The position numbers and the translations under genes were made by a program. The notes below the pieces were generated by a model that was not told where the DNA came from, searched no databases, and was given only the letters and a program-made list of their open reading frames with translations. From contig NZ_OZ075067.1 of assembly GCF_964186585.1 (NCBI RefSeq), positions 1,674,001 through 1,738,000 on the forward strand: a DNA stretch of 64,000 nucleotides, in the 5' to 3' direction. The DNA comes from Microbacterium sp. MM2322. GTDB taxonomy: Bacteria > Actinomycetota > Actinomycetes > Actinomycetales > Microbacteriaceae. Below, piece after piece: positions 24,099 through 31,753 of this stretch (position 1 is its first letter; the number at the start of each line of letters is the position of its first letter).

Positions 24099-24653
24099 CT
24101 ATTCAGGGAGCGGGCTGATTATGGACGTCGGCGCGACGTCCCCCGACGAATCCGCCGCCGGGAACGCTTCAACGGACGCCACGACGACGACTGAGATCAG
24201 ACTCGCAAGAAGCAAGACGAATGCCACCCGGGTCCACCGAGCGCCGACCTTGTATTGCGCGTCGCGACTCTCGACCTCCCGCGCCTTTACTTCGAGAAGG
24301 TGATCTTCCAGCTCTTCCCCGGTGAGCTCACTGACCCGCCACGTTTCCACCATCTCGCGCCCACCTGCGACCGTCAGACTTCGGGGCCACAAGGTGATAG
24401 TCGACGCGAGAACGGTCAGGAATGTAAGCCCGAAAGGTAAGAGCCAAATCAGGCTGGAATCCGACTGCAAGACGCCGACCGAGCTCGCGCTGCCAATGAC
24501 ACCAGCCGCCACAACTACGAACGACGCTTTCGTATTCAGCAGACGGGTGCGTTCGAGGGCCGCGTCTCGCGTGTTGTCCAACTCCGCGCTGAGAAGGGAC
24601 ACCCGCATCGGCAGGTAATCCACGCTCGGGTCTGACTGCTGTCGTCTGAACAC
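24099..24653 (-). CDS. Multi-span membrane protein (184 aa)
   Basis: Three hydrophobic segments (ASFVVVAAGVIGSASSVGVL; IWLLPFGLTFLTVLASTITL; VAFVLLLASLISVVVVASV) with a charged loop between the second and third that includes RVSELTGEELEDHLLEVKAR. The layout, a helical N-terminal ERTRLLNTKAS before the first span, resembles small membrane effectors of nucleotide-signal conflict systems, but I cannot assign a family. GTG 24653 is chosen because TATCCT ends 6 bases upstream; ATG 24608 is an alternative. Confidence 0.6.
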   Translation of the reverse strand: MFRRQQSDPSVDYLPMRVSLLSAELDNTRDAALERTRLLNTKASFVVVAAGVIGSASSVGVLQSDSSLIWLLPFGLTFLTVLASTITLWPRSLTVAGGREMVETWRVSELTGEELEDHLLEVKAREVESRDAQYKVGARWTRVAFVLLLASLISVVVVASVEAFPAADSSGDVAPTSIISPLPE

Positions 24654-24659
24654 CAGCTC

Positions 24660-24665
24660 AGGATA
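24660..24665 (-). promoter_or_regulatory. -10 box (TATCCT) of leaderless membrane protein gene
   Basis: TATCCT on the minus strand ends 6 bases before the in-frame GTG at 24653. Confidence 0.45.
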
Positions 24666-24724
24666 TGAGCATCCTCGCGAATGGCTCGCGTTGACGCTCC
24701 GCGGTACCGTCCTGAACACGAGAG

Positions 24725-24757
24725 ACCCCCGGATCCCTGAGAGTGGGGTCCGGGGGT
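24725..24757. terminator. Rho-independent terminator (bidirectional)
   Basis: A 13-bp stem (ACCCCCGGATCCC with GGGGTCCGGGGGT, one G-T wobble) and a 7-base loop. TTTCTCGTTT follows on the plus strand, and a T-rich stretch follows on the minus strand. It separates the end of the helix-turn-helix gene from the membrane protein gene. Confidence 0.8.
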
Positions 24758-24785
24758 TTCTCGTTTGCGGACGAGGCGCTGAAGG

Positions 24786-25298
24786 CTATTCCTGGATCAG
24801 CCCCGGGCGCACCGGCGGCAGGACGGACCCGGTCAGGACCTCCGCGTTGACGCTGAACTTCTCAAATATCGAAAGCGCACCACGCATCGCCTCCTGCTCC
24901 GTCGTGATCGCATCCGGCTTGGTCACGTTGGAGTACGCCCGCATGGACGCATCCGCCGCCTGCATCAGCGATGCCAGCCGCCGAGGATCCTCCTCTGTCT
25001 TCGCCCGGTCAGCCGAGCGCTCGGCCGCGTCCAGAAGCTTGTCCGCGATCTGCTCGCGCCGGGTGCGCATGTACTCCGACCGGTATCCGCGGGCCTTCGC
25101 TGCCGCCTCCGGAGTGCCGGACGAACCCGCCCCGATCCGGGCGAACTCCAGACCTTCGGTTTCACGGACAACGCGCGAGACCGTCGACGGGTTCACCCCG
25201 ACCTCACGCGCCACGGCGCTCCGAGTCGCGCCGGACCGCACGAGGTCGACGATCCGCGCTTCGGTCTCCGGCGCTGTCTTGTTTGCAGGACTAGGCAT
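24786..25298 (-). CDS. Helix-turn-helix protein (terminase-small-like or regulator)
   Basis: 170 residues from ATG 25298 (GGAG 7 bases upstream). A resolvase-type helix-turn-helix is at about 14-45 (EARIVDLVRSGATRSAVARE, then VNPSTVSRVV). The remainder is a charged helical region (MRTRREQIADKLLDAAERSA, AADASMRAYSNVT) like those of small terminase subunits and phage-encoded regulators. It lies downstream of the 234-residue gene at the right end, followed by a terminator. Confidence 0.7.
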   Translation of the reverse strand: MPSPANKTAPETEARIVDLVRSGATRSAVAREVGVNPSTVSRVVRETEGLEFARIGAGSSGTPEAAAKARGYRSEYMRTRREQIADKLLDAAERSADRAKTEEDPRRLASLMQAADASMRAYSNVTKPDAITTEQEAMRGALSIFEKFSVNAEVLTGSVLPPVRPGLIQE

Positions 25299-25363
25299 CA
25301 AGCCACTCCACTCTGTTGGGGCGGGCAGGGGGGATCGCTCCCCCACCGCCCGCCGCGGTCAGT

Positions 25364-26068
25364 TCAGCGCACCCGCACCGCGTCGTGGCGCAGGTGGAGG
25401 GAGTCCAGGCGTCCGACCTGGAAGTCCAGCTCGATGTCCCGCTGGACCGACTCATCCAGGCCGAGCGCCGCGTACCCCCGCTGGTCGAGCCGCGCCAGAC
25501 GGGACAGCGCACCCAGCGACGCCGCTCCTTCCAGAGCCTCGGTGAGCACGTCGCGCCACGCCGCCACGACCGCCGCGTCGAGGGTCACGTCCCGCTCGAG
25601 CACAGCTTCGGGGACGCCCGCGTCGACCAGCTGCTGGAACACCAACTCTCGGACCTCCGCGATCACACCCGCCGGGTCGGCCGACCCGAGCGCCTCGGGC
25701 GATACCTCGATCCACTGCGCGATGGCGGCCAGCCGCAGAGGGCTGGCCTCCTTGATCAGTACTTCGAGGGAGCGACCCGCGCCCAGCAGGATCTGCACCT
25801 TGCGCGCCTCGGCCTCCTGGAGGGCCACGTCGTCCGCGTTCTTCGGCGCGAGTGCGTCGATCACACGGGCGACGCCGGTGTCGGGGTCGGCTTGCGAAGC
25901 CGCGGGGATCAGGTCCACCAGTCCCGCGCGCGCCTGCATCACGCGGTTGAACCGCTCCCGCGTGATCGCGCTGTTAGTGAAGTTCGGGTCCGTGAAGTCC
26001 ACCGCCTGCGCGAGGGACGAGCGGAAGCGTCGGAATGCCTCCACGTAGGGTGCCGTGTTGATTGCCAT
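25364..26068 (-). CDS. Unrecognised acidic helical protein at the right end (234 aa)
   Basis: Starts MAINTAPYVEAFRRFRSSLA; helical, rich in A, L, D and E (GAGRSLEVLIKEASPLRLAA; VLERDVTLDAAVVAAWRDVL). The ATG at 26068 is preferred over the TTG at 26080 because GGAG lies 6 bases before it. It is the first gene inside the right end and probably co-transcribed with the helix-turn-helix gene. No family recognised; codon use and GC look host-like. Confidence 0.65.
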   Translation of the reverse strand: MAINTAPYVEAFRRFRSSLAQAVDFTDPNFTNSAITRERFNRVMQARAGLVDLIPAASQADPDTGVARVIDALAPKNADDVALQEAEARKVQILLGAGRSLEVLIKEASPLRLAAIAQWIEVSPEALGSADPAGVIAEVRELVFQQLVDAGVPEAVLERDVTLDAAVVAAWRDVLTEALEGAASLGALSRLARLDQRGYAALGLDESVQRDIELDFQVGRLDSLHLRHDAVRVR

Positions 26069-26236
26069 TGGAATCTCCAATTCCGGATGGGCCGCGCCCC
26101 GATCGGACTCGCGTCCTGGGTGGGTTTGGCCCTGGGTGACCCGACGATCGTTCGCCGCCGGGGGTTTGTGGGGCCGCGCTAAGCGGCCACCCCGACGGGG
26201 ATGTTGAACGGGAACTTCGGGAATGCCGGAACGGCG

Positions 26237-27088
26237 TCAGATGCAACCCAACCGAGCAGGGAGGAGCATCGCGATCTCCTTCTTCCCTGCCTGCTCGATG
26301 AGTGAACGCTTGGCGTCCTCGCGCGCGTCGCCGGCCTGGGCCTGCAAGACGCCCGCAAGGGGGGCGCCGCGATCGATCGCCGCGACGAGGTGCTCGAGCG
26401 CACGGGACAACGCCGGCACATCGAGGCGCCGTCCGAGGTCGAGGAGCGCATCCGAGAGGTTCGAGCCGGTTCCGCTGTCGAGCACAGCACGTCGGATCTC
26501 GACGGTGAGCTCGCCCGTGCCGATCTCGCCCACGCGCCGGAGGGCGTCGCGGAGGCCCTCCCCCGCGGCCAGGCACAGGGACAGGAACTCGAGGAGCGTC
26601 GGCAGCTCTTCTTCGACGCGAGCCCGACGGCGCCGAGCCGCGGAGGTGAGGCGGACGTCGAGCACGGCGGCCGCGGAGAGAGCCGTCACCGGTGGGAGAA
26701 GGGCCGCGCCGGGTGTGAGTCGCCCGGCGAGGGCGAGAACAACCAGCACGATGCCGCCGAGAAGGGCGCCCACCACGACCCAGGTGAGCTGGCGTGCGCG
26801 GAATGAAGCGGCATCCTGAGTCCATCCGGCCTGACGAAGCCGATGCTCGATGCGTGCCGCCCCACCGAGCGAGGCGATGAGGCGGTCTCGGCGGGCACGC
26901 CAGTCTCCGGAGACGGATGCCAGTGGTGTGAGCCCCCGCGGATCCGCGACGTCACGAAGGTACGGGGCGATGCGGCGGGACAGCGTCGGCGCCGCGAGGC
27001 GTGGGATACGCGTGGACACGAGGACGAGTCCCGCGGCGAAAGCACCACCGAGGACGATCGCCAATGCCAGTTCGGTCAGGCCGCTCAT
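26237..27088 (-). CDS. tadC: TadC, truncated by element insertion
   Basis: Inner-membrane platform protein of the Tad/Flp pilus. The first 275 codons (27088-26264) are native: membrane segments near 3-24, 88-110 and 110-135, and the T2SSF core (EELPTLLEFLSLCLAAGEGL; GAPLAGVLQAQAGDAREDAK; KKEIAML). The last 8 residues (LPARLGCI) come from the element. The final membrane segment, present at 12132-12218, is lost. The longer open frame upstream to 28192 is a shadow of tadB. The truncated product is probably non-functional. Confidence 0.9.
   Translation of the reverse strand: MSGLTELALAIVLGGAFAAGLVLVSTRIPRLAAPTLSRRIAPYLRDVADPRGLTPLASVSGDWRARRDRLIASLGGAARIEHRLRQAGWTQDAASFRARQLTWVVVGALLGGIVLVVLALAGRLTPGAALLPPVTALSAAAVLDVRLTSAARRRRARVEEELPTLLEFLSLCLAAGEGLRDALRRVGEIGTGELTVEIRRAVLDSGTGSNLSDALLDLGRRLDVPALSRALEHLVAAIDRGAPLAGVLQAQAGDAREDAKRSLIEQAGKKEIAMLLPARLGCI
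26245..26267. other. Right attachment junction of the integrated element
   Basis: The arm CCGAGCAGGGA is at 26252-26262 with the imperfect extension to 26245, and the shared core GAGC at 26264-26267 followed by tadC DNA. It is the mirror image of the arm at 12224-12234. Joining the ends places the two arms as a perfect inverted repeat 6 bases apart, the form expected of a serine-integrase attP. Confidence 0.85.
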
Positions 27089-27945
27089 GCGAACCACCGC
27101 CGGGGTTCCGGAAGGCGTCCGATGCCGACCATCAGCCGGAAGGCCACCACCGACACCGCGGCGCCGATGAGGATGACCGCGACGCCCTCTGCGCTGCTGT
27201 AGGCCGTAGCACCCTCCGGACGGAGGGCGAGCAGCCCGAGAATCACCCACGGCGCCACCACGCCGAGGACCGCCGCCCCACGGATCCAGGACTGCCTGGC
27301 TTCGATTTCGGCCCGGAGGGCCGCCTCGGCACGCACCGACGCGGACAGGGCGCGAAGGACGCTGGTCAGCTCGGTCCCACCCACCTGGCGCGCCATCCGC
27401 AGTGCCTCGAGGATCCGGTCGGCCACGGGATCGGCGAGGCGCGCTTTGAGACGCAGCGCACTCGAGTCGAAATGCCCGGATGCAGAGACGTCCGACGAGA
27501 ACGCAGCGAAGGCAGGACGCAGTGAGGGTGGCCCCACTTCCCCGAGCGCCGAAACCGCGTCCGGGAGCGACATCCCCGAACGAACGGAGGCGACGAGAAG
27601 GTCGCAGACATCGGGCCACAGCTGGCGCCGGCTCTTCTGCAGTCGTCGCGCGCGCCCCCGGAGCCATCCCGCCGGTGCGAAGAATCCGGCGATGGCCGCG
27701 ACAGCGGCGAAAGCCGGGAGCGCAGTGATGAGCCAGATGATGGCGCCCGCGAGGGCGGCGGCCGCGAGGCTCACCGAGGCGAGGTGCCCCGTCGTCGCGT
27801 GGCTGAATCCGGCACTCTGCAACAGGCGCGCAGCGGCTCCATCGCTGCGCGTCGCCTCGATGCGCCGAGGTCGCGGTGGCCAGAGCCACGGAGCCAGGGT
27901 GAGCAGGATGCCGGCAGCCAGCGTGACACCGAGGACCGTCGTCAT
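27085..27945 (-). CDS. tadB: Tad pilus inner-membrane protein TadB
   Basis: 286 residues: membrane segment at 1-20, two adjacent spans (about 58-95), a T2SSF cytoplasmic domain (LWPDVCDLLVASVRSGMSLP; MARQVGGTELTSVLRALSAS) and two C-terminal spans. It works with TadC as the platform of the secretion machine. It overlaps both tadA and tadC by 4 bases, so the three are translationally coupled. Confidence 0.93.
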   Translation of the reverse strand: MTTVLGVTLAAGILLTLAPWLWPPRPRRIEATRSDGAAARLLQSAGFSHATTGHLASVSLAAAALAGAIIWLITALPAFAAVAAIAGFFAPAGWLRGRARRLQKSRRQLWPDVCDLLVASVRSGMSLPDAVSALGEVGPPSLRPAFAAFSSDVSASGHFDSSALRLKARLADPVADRILEALRMARQVGGTELTSVLRALSASVRAEAALRAEIEARQSWIRGAAVLGVVAPWVILGLLALRPEGATAYSSAEGVAVILIGAAVSVVAFRLMVGIGRLPEPRRWFA

Positions 27946-29105
27946 GCGACGTCACCCCCGAACACAGGACGGGTCTCGACGACGCCGTCGATGACCCGCC
28001 CGGTGGGAGCGATGATCTCGACGACGGCACGGCGACCCGCGGCATCCCGACGGCAGTGGACGACGAGACCGACCGATGCGGCGATCGCGGGGAGCAGGAA
28101 GTCTCGATCGATGTTGCGCCCGGCGAGCAGCGGAAGCGAGCCGAGCTTTCGCAGCGCGTCGGTCGCGGAGTTCGCGTGAATAGTGGCCGCACCCGGGACT
28201 CCCGTGTTGAGCGCGAGCAGGAGGTCGAGGGCTTCGGCGTCGCGGACCTCTCCTACGACGAGGCGATCAGGACGCATGCGGAGTGCCTCTTTGACGAGCC
28301 GGCGCAGCGACACCTCGCCGGTGCCCTCGAGGCTCGGCTGGCGACCCTGGAGGGCGACGAGGTCCGGCGCCTGCGCGTTCAGCTCGAACGTCTCCTCGAC
28401 CGTGACGACGCGATGGTCGGCGGGAGCCGCCGCGATGAGCGCGCCGAGGAGCGTCGTCTTCCCGGCATGCGTCGCTCCCGACACGATGACGCTCGTGCCG
28501 TCCCGCATCGCCGCCCGGAGAATCGCTGCCGCCTCGGGGCGGACCGAGCCGGCGGCCACCAGATCGTCGAGGGTGCGGAACCGCGTCAGGAACTTCCTGA
28601 TGTTCACCGCCCAGTGCCGACGGGTGATGTCCGGGATCACGACGTGAAGGCGGGATCCGTCGGGCAGCGAGGCGTCGACGAACGGCTGGCTCAGATCCAC
28701 ACGACGGCCGGTCGCGTGCAGCATCCGCTCGACGAGGTCGCGGACGGCGGTGTCGGACAGGACGATCGGCGCGCGCTCGCTCCGTCCCTCGCGTGCCACG
28801 TAGACCCTGTCGGGTGCGTTGATCCAGATCTCCTCGACATCGGGATCGTCGAGGAGCGCCTGCAGCGGACCGTACCCCGCGACCGTCGAGAGGATGTCGC
28901 GGACGGATGCCGCCTCGTCCTCGATGACGTCGACTCCCCGCGCGAGGGCGAAGTCGTTGTGGCGGCGCACCTCGGCCCGGGCGATGAACGACGCCCGTTC
29001 GGGATCACGCGCCGGGTCGACTTCCTCCGTCCGCAGACGCTCGCGCACCCGCTCGGCGACCGCAGCGAGACCGCGGGTCGACGTGGCGGGGGACGCGATG
29101 CTCAT
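27942..29105 (-). CDS. tadA: Tad pilus secretion ATPase TadA (CpaF)
   Basis: 387 residues from ATG 29105. Walker A is SGATHAGKTT, the Asp box region HRVVTVEETFEL, Walker B region RLVVGEVRDAEAL and the His box AATIHANSA, all as in CpaF/VirB11-type secretion ATPases. The ATG at 29105 is preferred over the open frame's earlier start, since the conserved region begins later and the leader is not conserved. First gene of the tad operon in the window; no tadZ or prepilin peptidase gene is visible. Confidence 0.93.
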   Translation of the reverse strand: MSIASPATSTRGLAAVAERVRERLRTEEVDPARDPERASFIARAEVRRHNDFALARGVDVIEDEAASVRDILSTVAGYGPLQALLDDPDVEEIWINAPDRVYVAREGRSERAPIVLSDTAVRDLVERMLHATGRRVDLSQPFVDASLPDGSRLHVVIPDITRRHWAVNIRKFLTRFRTLDDLVAAGSVRPEAAAILRAAMRDGTSVIVSGATHAGKTTLLGALIAAAPADHRVVTVEETFELNAQAPDLVALQGRQPSLEGTGEVSLRRLVKEALRMRPDRLVVGEVRDAEALDLLLALNTGVPGAATIHANSATDALRKLGSLPLLAGRNIDRDFLLPAIAASVGLVVHCRRDAAGRRAVVEIIAPTGRVIDGVVETRPVFGGDVA

Positions 29106-29171
29106 GGCCTGGGATCCTCGCAAGGCGAGCGAGGACGGTGCGGGAGTTATCCACACCGCGCCGACGGTGAC

Positions 29172-29780
29172 TCAGAGTTCGAGAAGCGTGAGCGCGACGT
29201 CGACGAGGCTGTCCTTCGTGAGTCGCCCCTCCTGCCCCCAGCGCGAATCGGTGAGCGCGACGTCGACGCCCGGCACGATCACGGAGCCCGTCCCGCCGCC
29301 GACGACCGCTGAATCCGCGTCCATCCACAGTCCGACGCCACCCACGGCATCGAGCCGGGGATCGGTGAAGTACATGTCCATGCCGAACTCGGCAGCCGCC
29401 TCCGGGTCGGGCACATCTCCCGAATCCTCGGTGATGTCCACCGAGAAGCTCTGGATGTCCGTCAGCGCACCGACGGCGTCCGCGGGCGTCGACCAGACGC
29501 ATCCGATCGCGTCGGGCTGGATGTAGGAGTTCTCCTTGTCGAGCGGCAGTCCGTCGATGTAGTCGCCCACGACCGCGGCGACCTGATCGCAGCTCGAGAT
29601 GTTCGGGAACCCCCGCGCTTCCGCGTTCTCGCCACCGCTCTGCGCAGCGGGCGGACCCGCCGACGCGCCACCCTCCTCCGATGCGGGCGGCGTGAGCGGT
29701 GCGGCGGCGGAGCACCCCGCCAGGAGAACGCTCAGTGCGAGGAACGGGATCACAGCCGGAAGGGATCGAGGCGTCGTCAC
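29172..29780 (-). CDS. Lipoprotein of DUF3558 type
   Basis: 202 residues with a lipobox at the end of the signal peptide (SVLLAGCSA, Cys23), a low-complexity linker and a folded domain containing two further cysteines (SSCDQVAAVVGDYIDG and GCVW). The pattern of an early Cys and a later GC-x-W resembles DUF3558 lipoproteins of actinobacteria; function unknown. GTG 29780 has a -10 box 7 bases upstream. Confidence 0.75.
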   Translation of the reverse strand: MTTPRSLPAVIPFLALSVLLAGCSAAAPLTPPASEEGGASAGPPAAQSGGENAEARGFPNISSCDQVAAVVGDYIDGLPLDKENSYIQPDAIGCVWSTPADAVGALTDIQSFSVDITEDSGDVPDPEAAAEFGMDMYFTDPRLDAVGGVGLWMDADSAVVGGGTGSVIVPGVDVALTDSRWGQEGRLTKDSLVDVALTLLEL

Positions 29781-29787
29781 GACAGAG

Positions 29788-29793
29788 AGGTTA
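29788..29793 (-). promoter_or_regulatory. -10 box (TAACCT) of leaderless lipoprotein gene
   Basis: TAACCT on the minus strand ends 7 bases before the GTG at 29780. Confidence 0.45.
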
Positions 29794-29854
29794 CCGATTT
29801 TGCGATCATCCTTCCCAGGTGTCTCCCACCGCTCGCCCTAGACTGAACCCACCA

Positions 29855-29936
29855 GCGGGAGTGGTGAAATCGGCAGACACGCAGGATTTAGGTTCCTGTG
29901 CCTTCGGGCGTGGGGGTTCAAGTCCCCCCTTCCGCA
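29855..29936 (+). tRNA. tRNA-Leu (anticodon UAG)
   Basis: 82 bases. Acceptor arms GCGGGAG and CTTCCGC, anticodon stem CAGGA/TCCTG around loop TTTAGGT (anticodon TAG), a long variable arm with a TTCG loop typical of class II tRNAs, and T arm GGGGGTTCAAGTCCCCC. The 3' CCA is not encoded. Confidence 0.95.
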
Positions 29937-30009
29937 CGAGGCACCGCCGTGCCTCACACCTTGCGCCCATTCCGTCGGCGGGTTCACCGCCGCGATCTGA
30001 AGGACCTCT

Positions 30010-30789
30010 GTGCACCCCTTCGCTCTGATCCCCTGGCTGGATCCCGAGACCATCATCAACGCCGCCGGTCCGTGGGCGCTCGTCGTGGTCTGTTTCATCA
30101 TCTTCGCCGAGACGGGACTGCTCGTCGGCTTCCTCCTCCCGGGTGACACGCTTCTGATCATGGCGGGGCTGCTGTCCAACCCCGTCACGCACGCACCCAA
30201 CGGCGTCTTCGGTGTCAACGTCTGGATCGTGGGGCTGCTCATCGGCCTTTCCGCCTTCCTCGGCGGCGAAGTGGGCTACCTGATCGGCAGAAAGGGCGGT
30301 CCCGCAGTCTTCGAACGCAAGGAATCCGGTCTCTTCAGTCGCAGCAACGTCGAGCGCACCAACGCCTTCTTCGAGCGCTACGGCGGGGTGACGGTCATCC
30401 TCGCTCGATTCGTCCCGATCGTGCGCACCTTCGCCCCGGTTGCTGCGGGCGTCGGCAAGATGGCGTGGCACAGGTACTCGCTCTACAACCTGATCGGCGC
30501 CGTCATCTGGGGCTTCGGCCTCACCGTGATCGGCTACCTCGTCAGCCTCATCCCGGGCGTCGGCGAGTTCGTCGCGTCGTACATCGACGTCATCCTGCTC
30601 GTCGCGGTAGCGGGCACCCTCGTCTTCATCGTCTGGCACTACTTCGCTGAGAAGCGCAAGGTCAAGCGTGAGATGGCAGCAGGCCCCGACGGCGTCACCG
30701 ACGCGAACGAGGCTCAGGATCTCGTGCTCGAACCCGAAGCGTTCGACGAGAACCCGGACCACCCCCGAGGGGATACTCCGCGCGTCTGA
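30010..30789 (+). CDS. DedA-family membrane protein
   Basis: 259 residues with about five membrane segments and the DedA signature: ETGLLVGFLLPGDTLLIMAG, then GGEVGYLIGRKGG and ARFVPIVRTFAPVAAGVGKM, whose Arg and Gly/Pro residues are conserved. DedA proteins act in undecaprenyl-phosphate or lipid flipping and membrane homeostasis. A charged C-terminal tail of about 45 residues follows. GTG 30010 has AAGGA upstream. Confidence 0.92.
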   Translation: MHPFALIPWLDPETIINAAGPWALVVVCFIIFAETGLLVGFLLPGDTLLIMAGLLSNPVTHAPNGVFGVNVWIVGLLIGLSAFLGGEVGYLIGRKGGPAVFERKESGLFSRSNVERTNAFFERYGGVTVILARFVPIVRTFAPVAAGVGKMAWHRYSLYNLIGAVIWGFGLTVIGYLVSLIPGVGEFVASYIDVILLVAVAGTLVFIVWHYFAEKRKVKREMAAGPDGVTDANEAQDLVLEPEAFDENPDHPRGDTPRV

Positions 30790-31692
30790 TCAGGACGCCT
30801 TCTTCTTCGCAGGTTCTTTCTTCGCAGGCTTCTTCTTCGCCGGCGCCGACTCCGTGTCGGCGTCGGCGTCGGCGTCCTTCTTCGCAGGTGAATCCGCCGC
30901 GGACCGTGCGGCACGGCTCTTCTCGACGCTGGCTCGCAGGGCCTCCATCAGGTCGATGACCTCGCCACCGGCGGCATCCGACTTCTCACCGAAGGTCTCG
31001 GCCGTATCGAATGCGTCGCCCTTCTCGAGCTTCGCATCGATGAGGGTGCGCAGTTCCTGCTGGTACTCGTCGGCGAACTCGCTCGGGTCGAAGTCGCTGG
31101 AGAAGCTGTCGACGAGGGATGCCGAGAGCTCCATCTCCTTGCTCGAGATCTTCACGGGCTCATCGAGCACGGGGAACGACGCCTCGCGCACCTCGTCGGC
31201 CCAGAGGAGCGTCTGCAGGACGAGGACGTCGCCGCGCACGCGGAGCGCCGCCAGCCGCGTCTTCTGCCGCAGCGCGAACCGGACGATCGCGGTGCGATCG
31301 GTCTGCTCCAGCGTCTGACGGAGCAGGACGTAGGCCTTCGGGCTCTTCGAGTCGGGCTCGAGGTAGTACGCCTTGTCGAGCGTCAGGAGGTCGATCTGCT
31401 CGGTCGGCACGAATTCGACGACCTCGATCTCGCGGCTGCGCTCGCTCGGCAGCGCCGCGAAGTCGTCGGAGGTGAGCACCACGGTCCGCTCACCGTCGTC
31501 GTACGCCTTGTCGATGTCGGCGTACGGCACGACCTCGCCGTCGATCTCGCAGATGCGCTGGTAGCGGATGCGACCGCCATCAGCCGCGTGCACCTGGTGC
31601 AGGGACACGTCGTGGTCCTCCGTGGCGGAGTACACCTTGACGGGCACGTTGACGAGGCCGAAGGTCAATGCGCCTTTCCAGATCGCTCTCAT
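30790..31692 (-). CDS. ku: Ku, non-homologous end-joining DNA-end-binding protein
   Basis: 300 residues. It starts MRAIWKGALTFGLVNVPVKV, the hallmark of bacterial Ku, and contains the beta-barrel core (IRYQRICEIDGEVVPYADID). The C-terminal 45 residues form a Lys/Ala-rich tail (AKKKPAKKEPAKKKAS) known in actinobacteria to help DNA binding. It is divergent from ligD, its partner, with 61 bp between the starts. Confidence 0.97.
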   Translation of the reverse strand: MRAIWKGALTFGLVNVPVKVYSATEDHDVSLHQVHAADGGRIRYQRICEIDGEVVPYADIDKAYDDGERTVVLTSDDFAALPSERSREIEVVEFVPTEQIDLLTLDKAYYLEPDSKSPKAYVLLRQTLEQTDRTAIVRFALRQKTRLAALRVRGDVLVLQTLLWADEVREASFPVLDEPVKISSKEMELSASLVDSFSSDFDPSEFADEYQQELRTLIDAKLEKGDAFDTAETFGEKSDAAGGEVIDLMEALRASVEKSRAARSAADSPAKKDADADADTESAPAKKKPAKKEPAKKKAS

Positions 31693-31741
31693 GGCACCCA
31701 GTACACACCCGTGGGAGCCGGATCCGACAGGGCTTGCGCAC

Positions 31742-31747
31742 TACTCT
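31742..31747 (+). promoter_or_regulatory. -10 box (TACTCT) of leaderless ligD
   Basis: TACTCT ends 6 bases before ATG 31754 in the short divergent ku/ligD region. Confidence 0.5.
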
Positions 31748-31753
31748 GGCCCC

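Larger units (their letters stand above)
12223..26263. mobile_element. 14.04-kb integrative element in tadC (serine integrase, prim-pol)
   Basis: Bounded by a serine integrase at the left end and by inverted 11-bp arms at 12224-12234 and 26252-26262, each next to the shared core GAGC. Removing it restores an uninterrupted tadC of 303 codons in frame. Cargo: integrase, WhiB-like regulator, tiny Cys-containing proteins, a replication protein with prim-pol and helicase domains, a helix-turn-helix protein, and abortive-infection-type genes. No capsid, tail, portal or large terminase gene is seen, nor any conjugation gene. Parts look less GC-rich than the flanks by eye (15.2-16.5 and 22-24.7 kb). 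Best read as a replicating integrative element or phage satellite. Confidence 0.9.

Noticed and set aside
26155-26190. GGCCGC/GCGGCC hairpin as a terminator at the right end
   Set aside because: Only six base pairs and no T run; could be chance in GC-rich DNA.
26179-26263. Right-end frame ending FNIPVGVAA read as the tail of a capsid or other separate gene
   Set aside because: It has no start inside the element and is in exact frame with the integrase across the rebuilt attP, so it is better explained as the circular-form integrase tail.
27089-28192. N-terminal extension of the tadC frame to 28192
   Set aside because: It reads through tadB and tadA in another frame; the native TadC start (MSGLTELALAIV) is at 27088.
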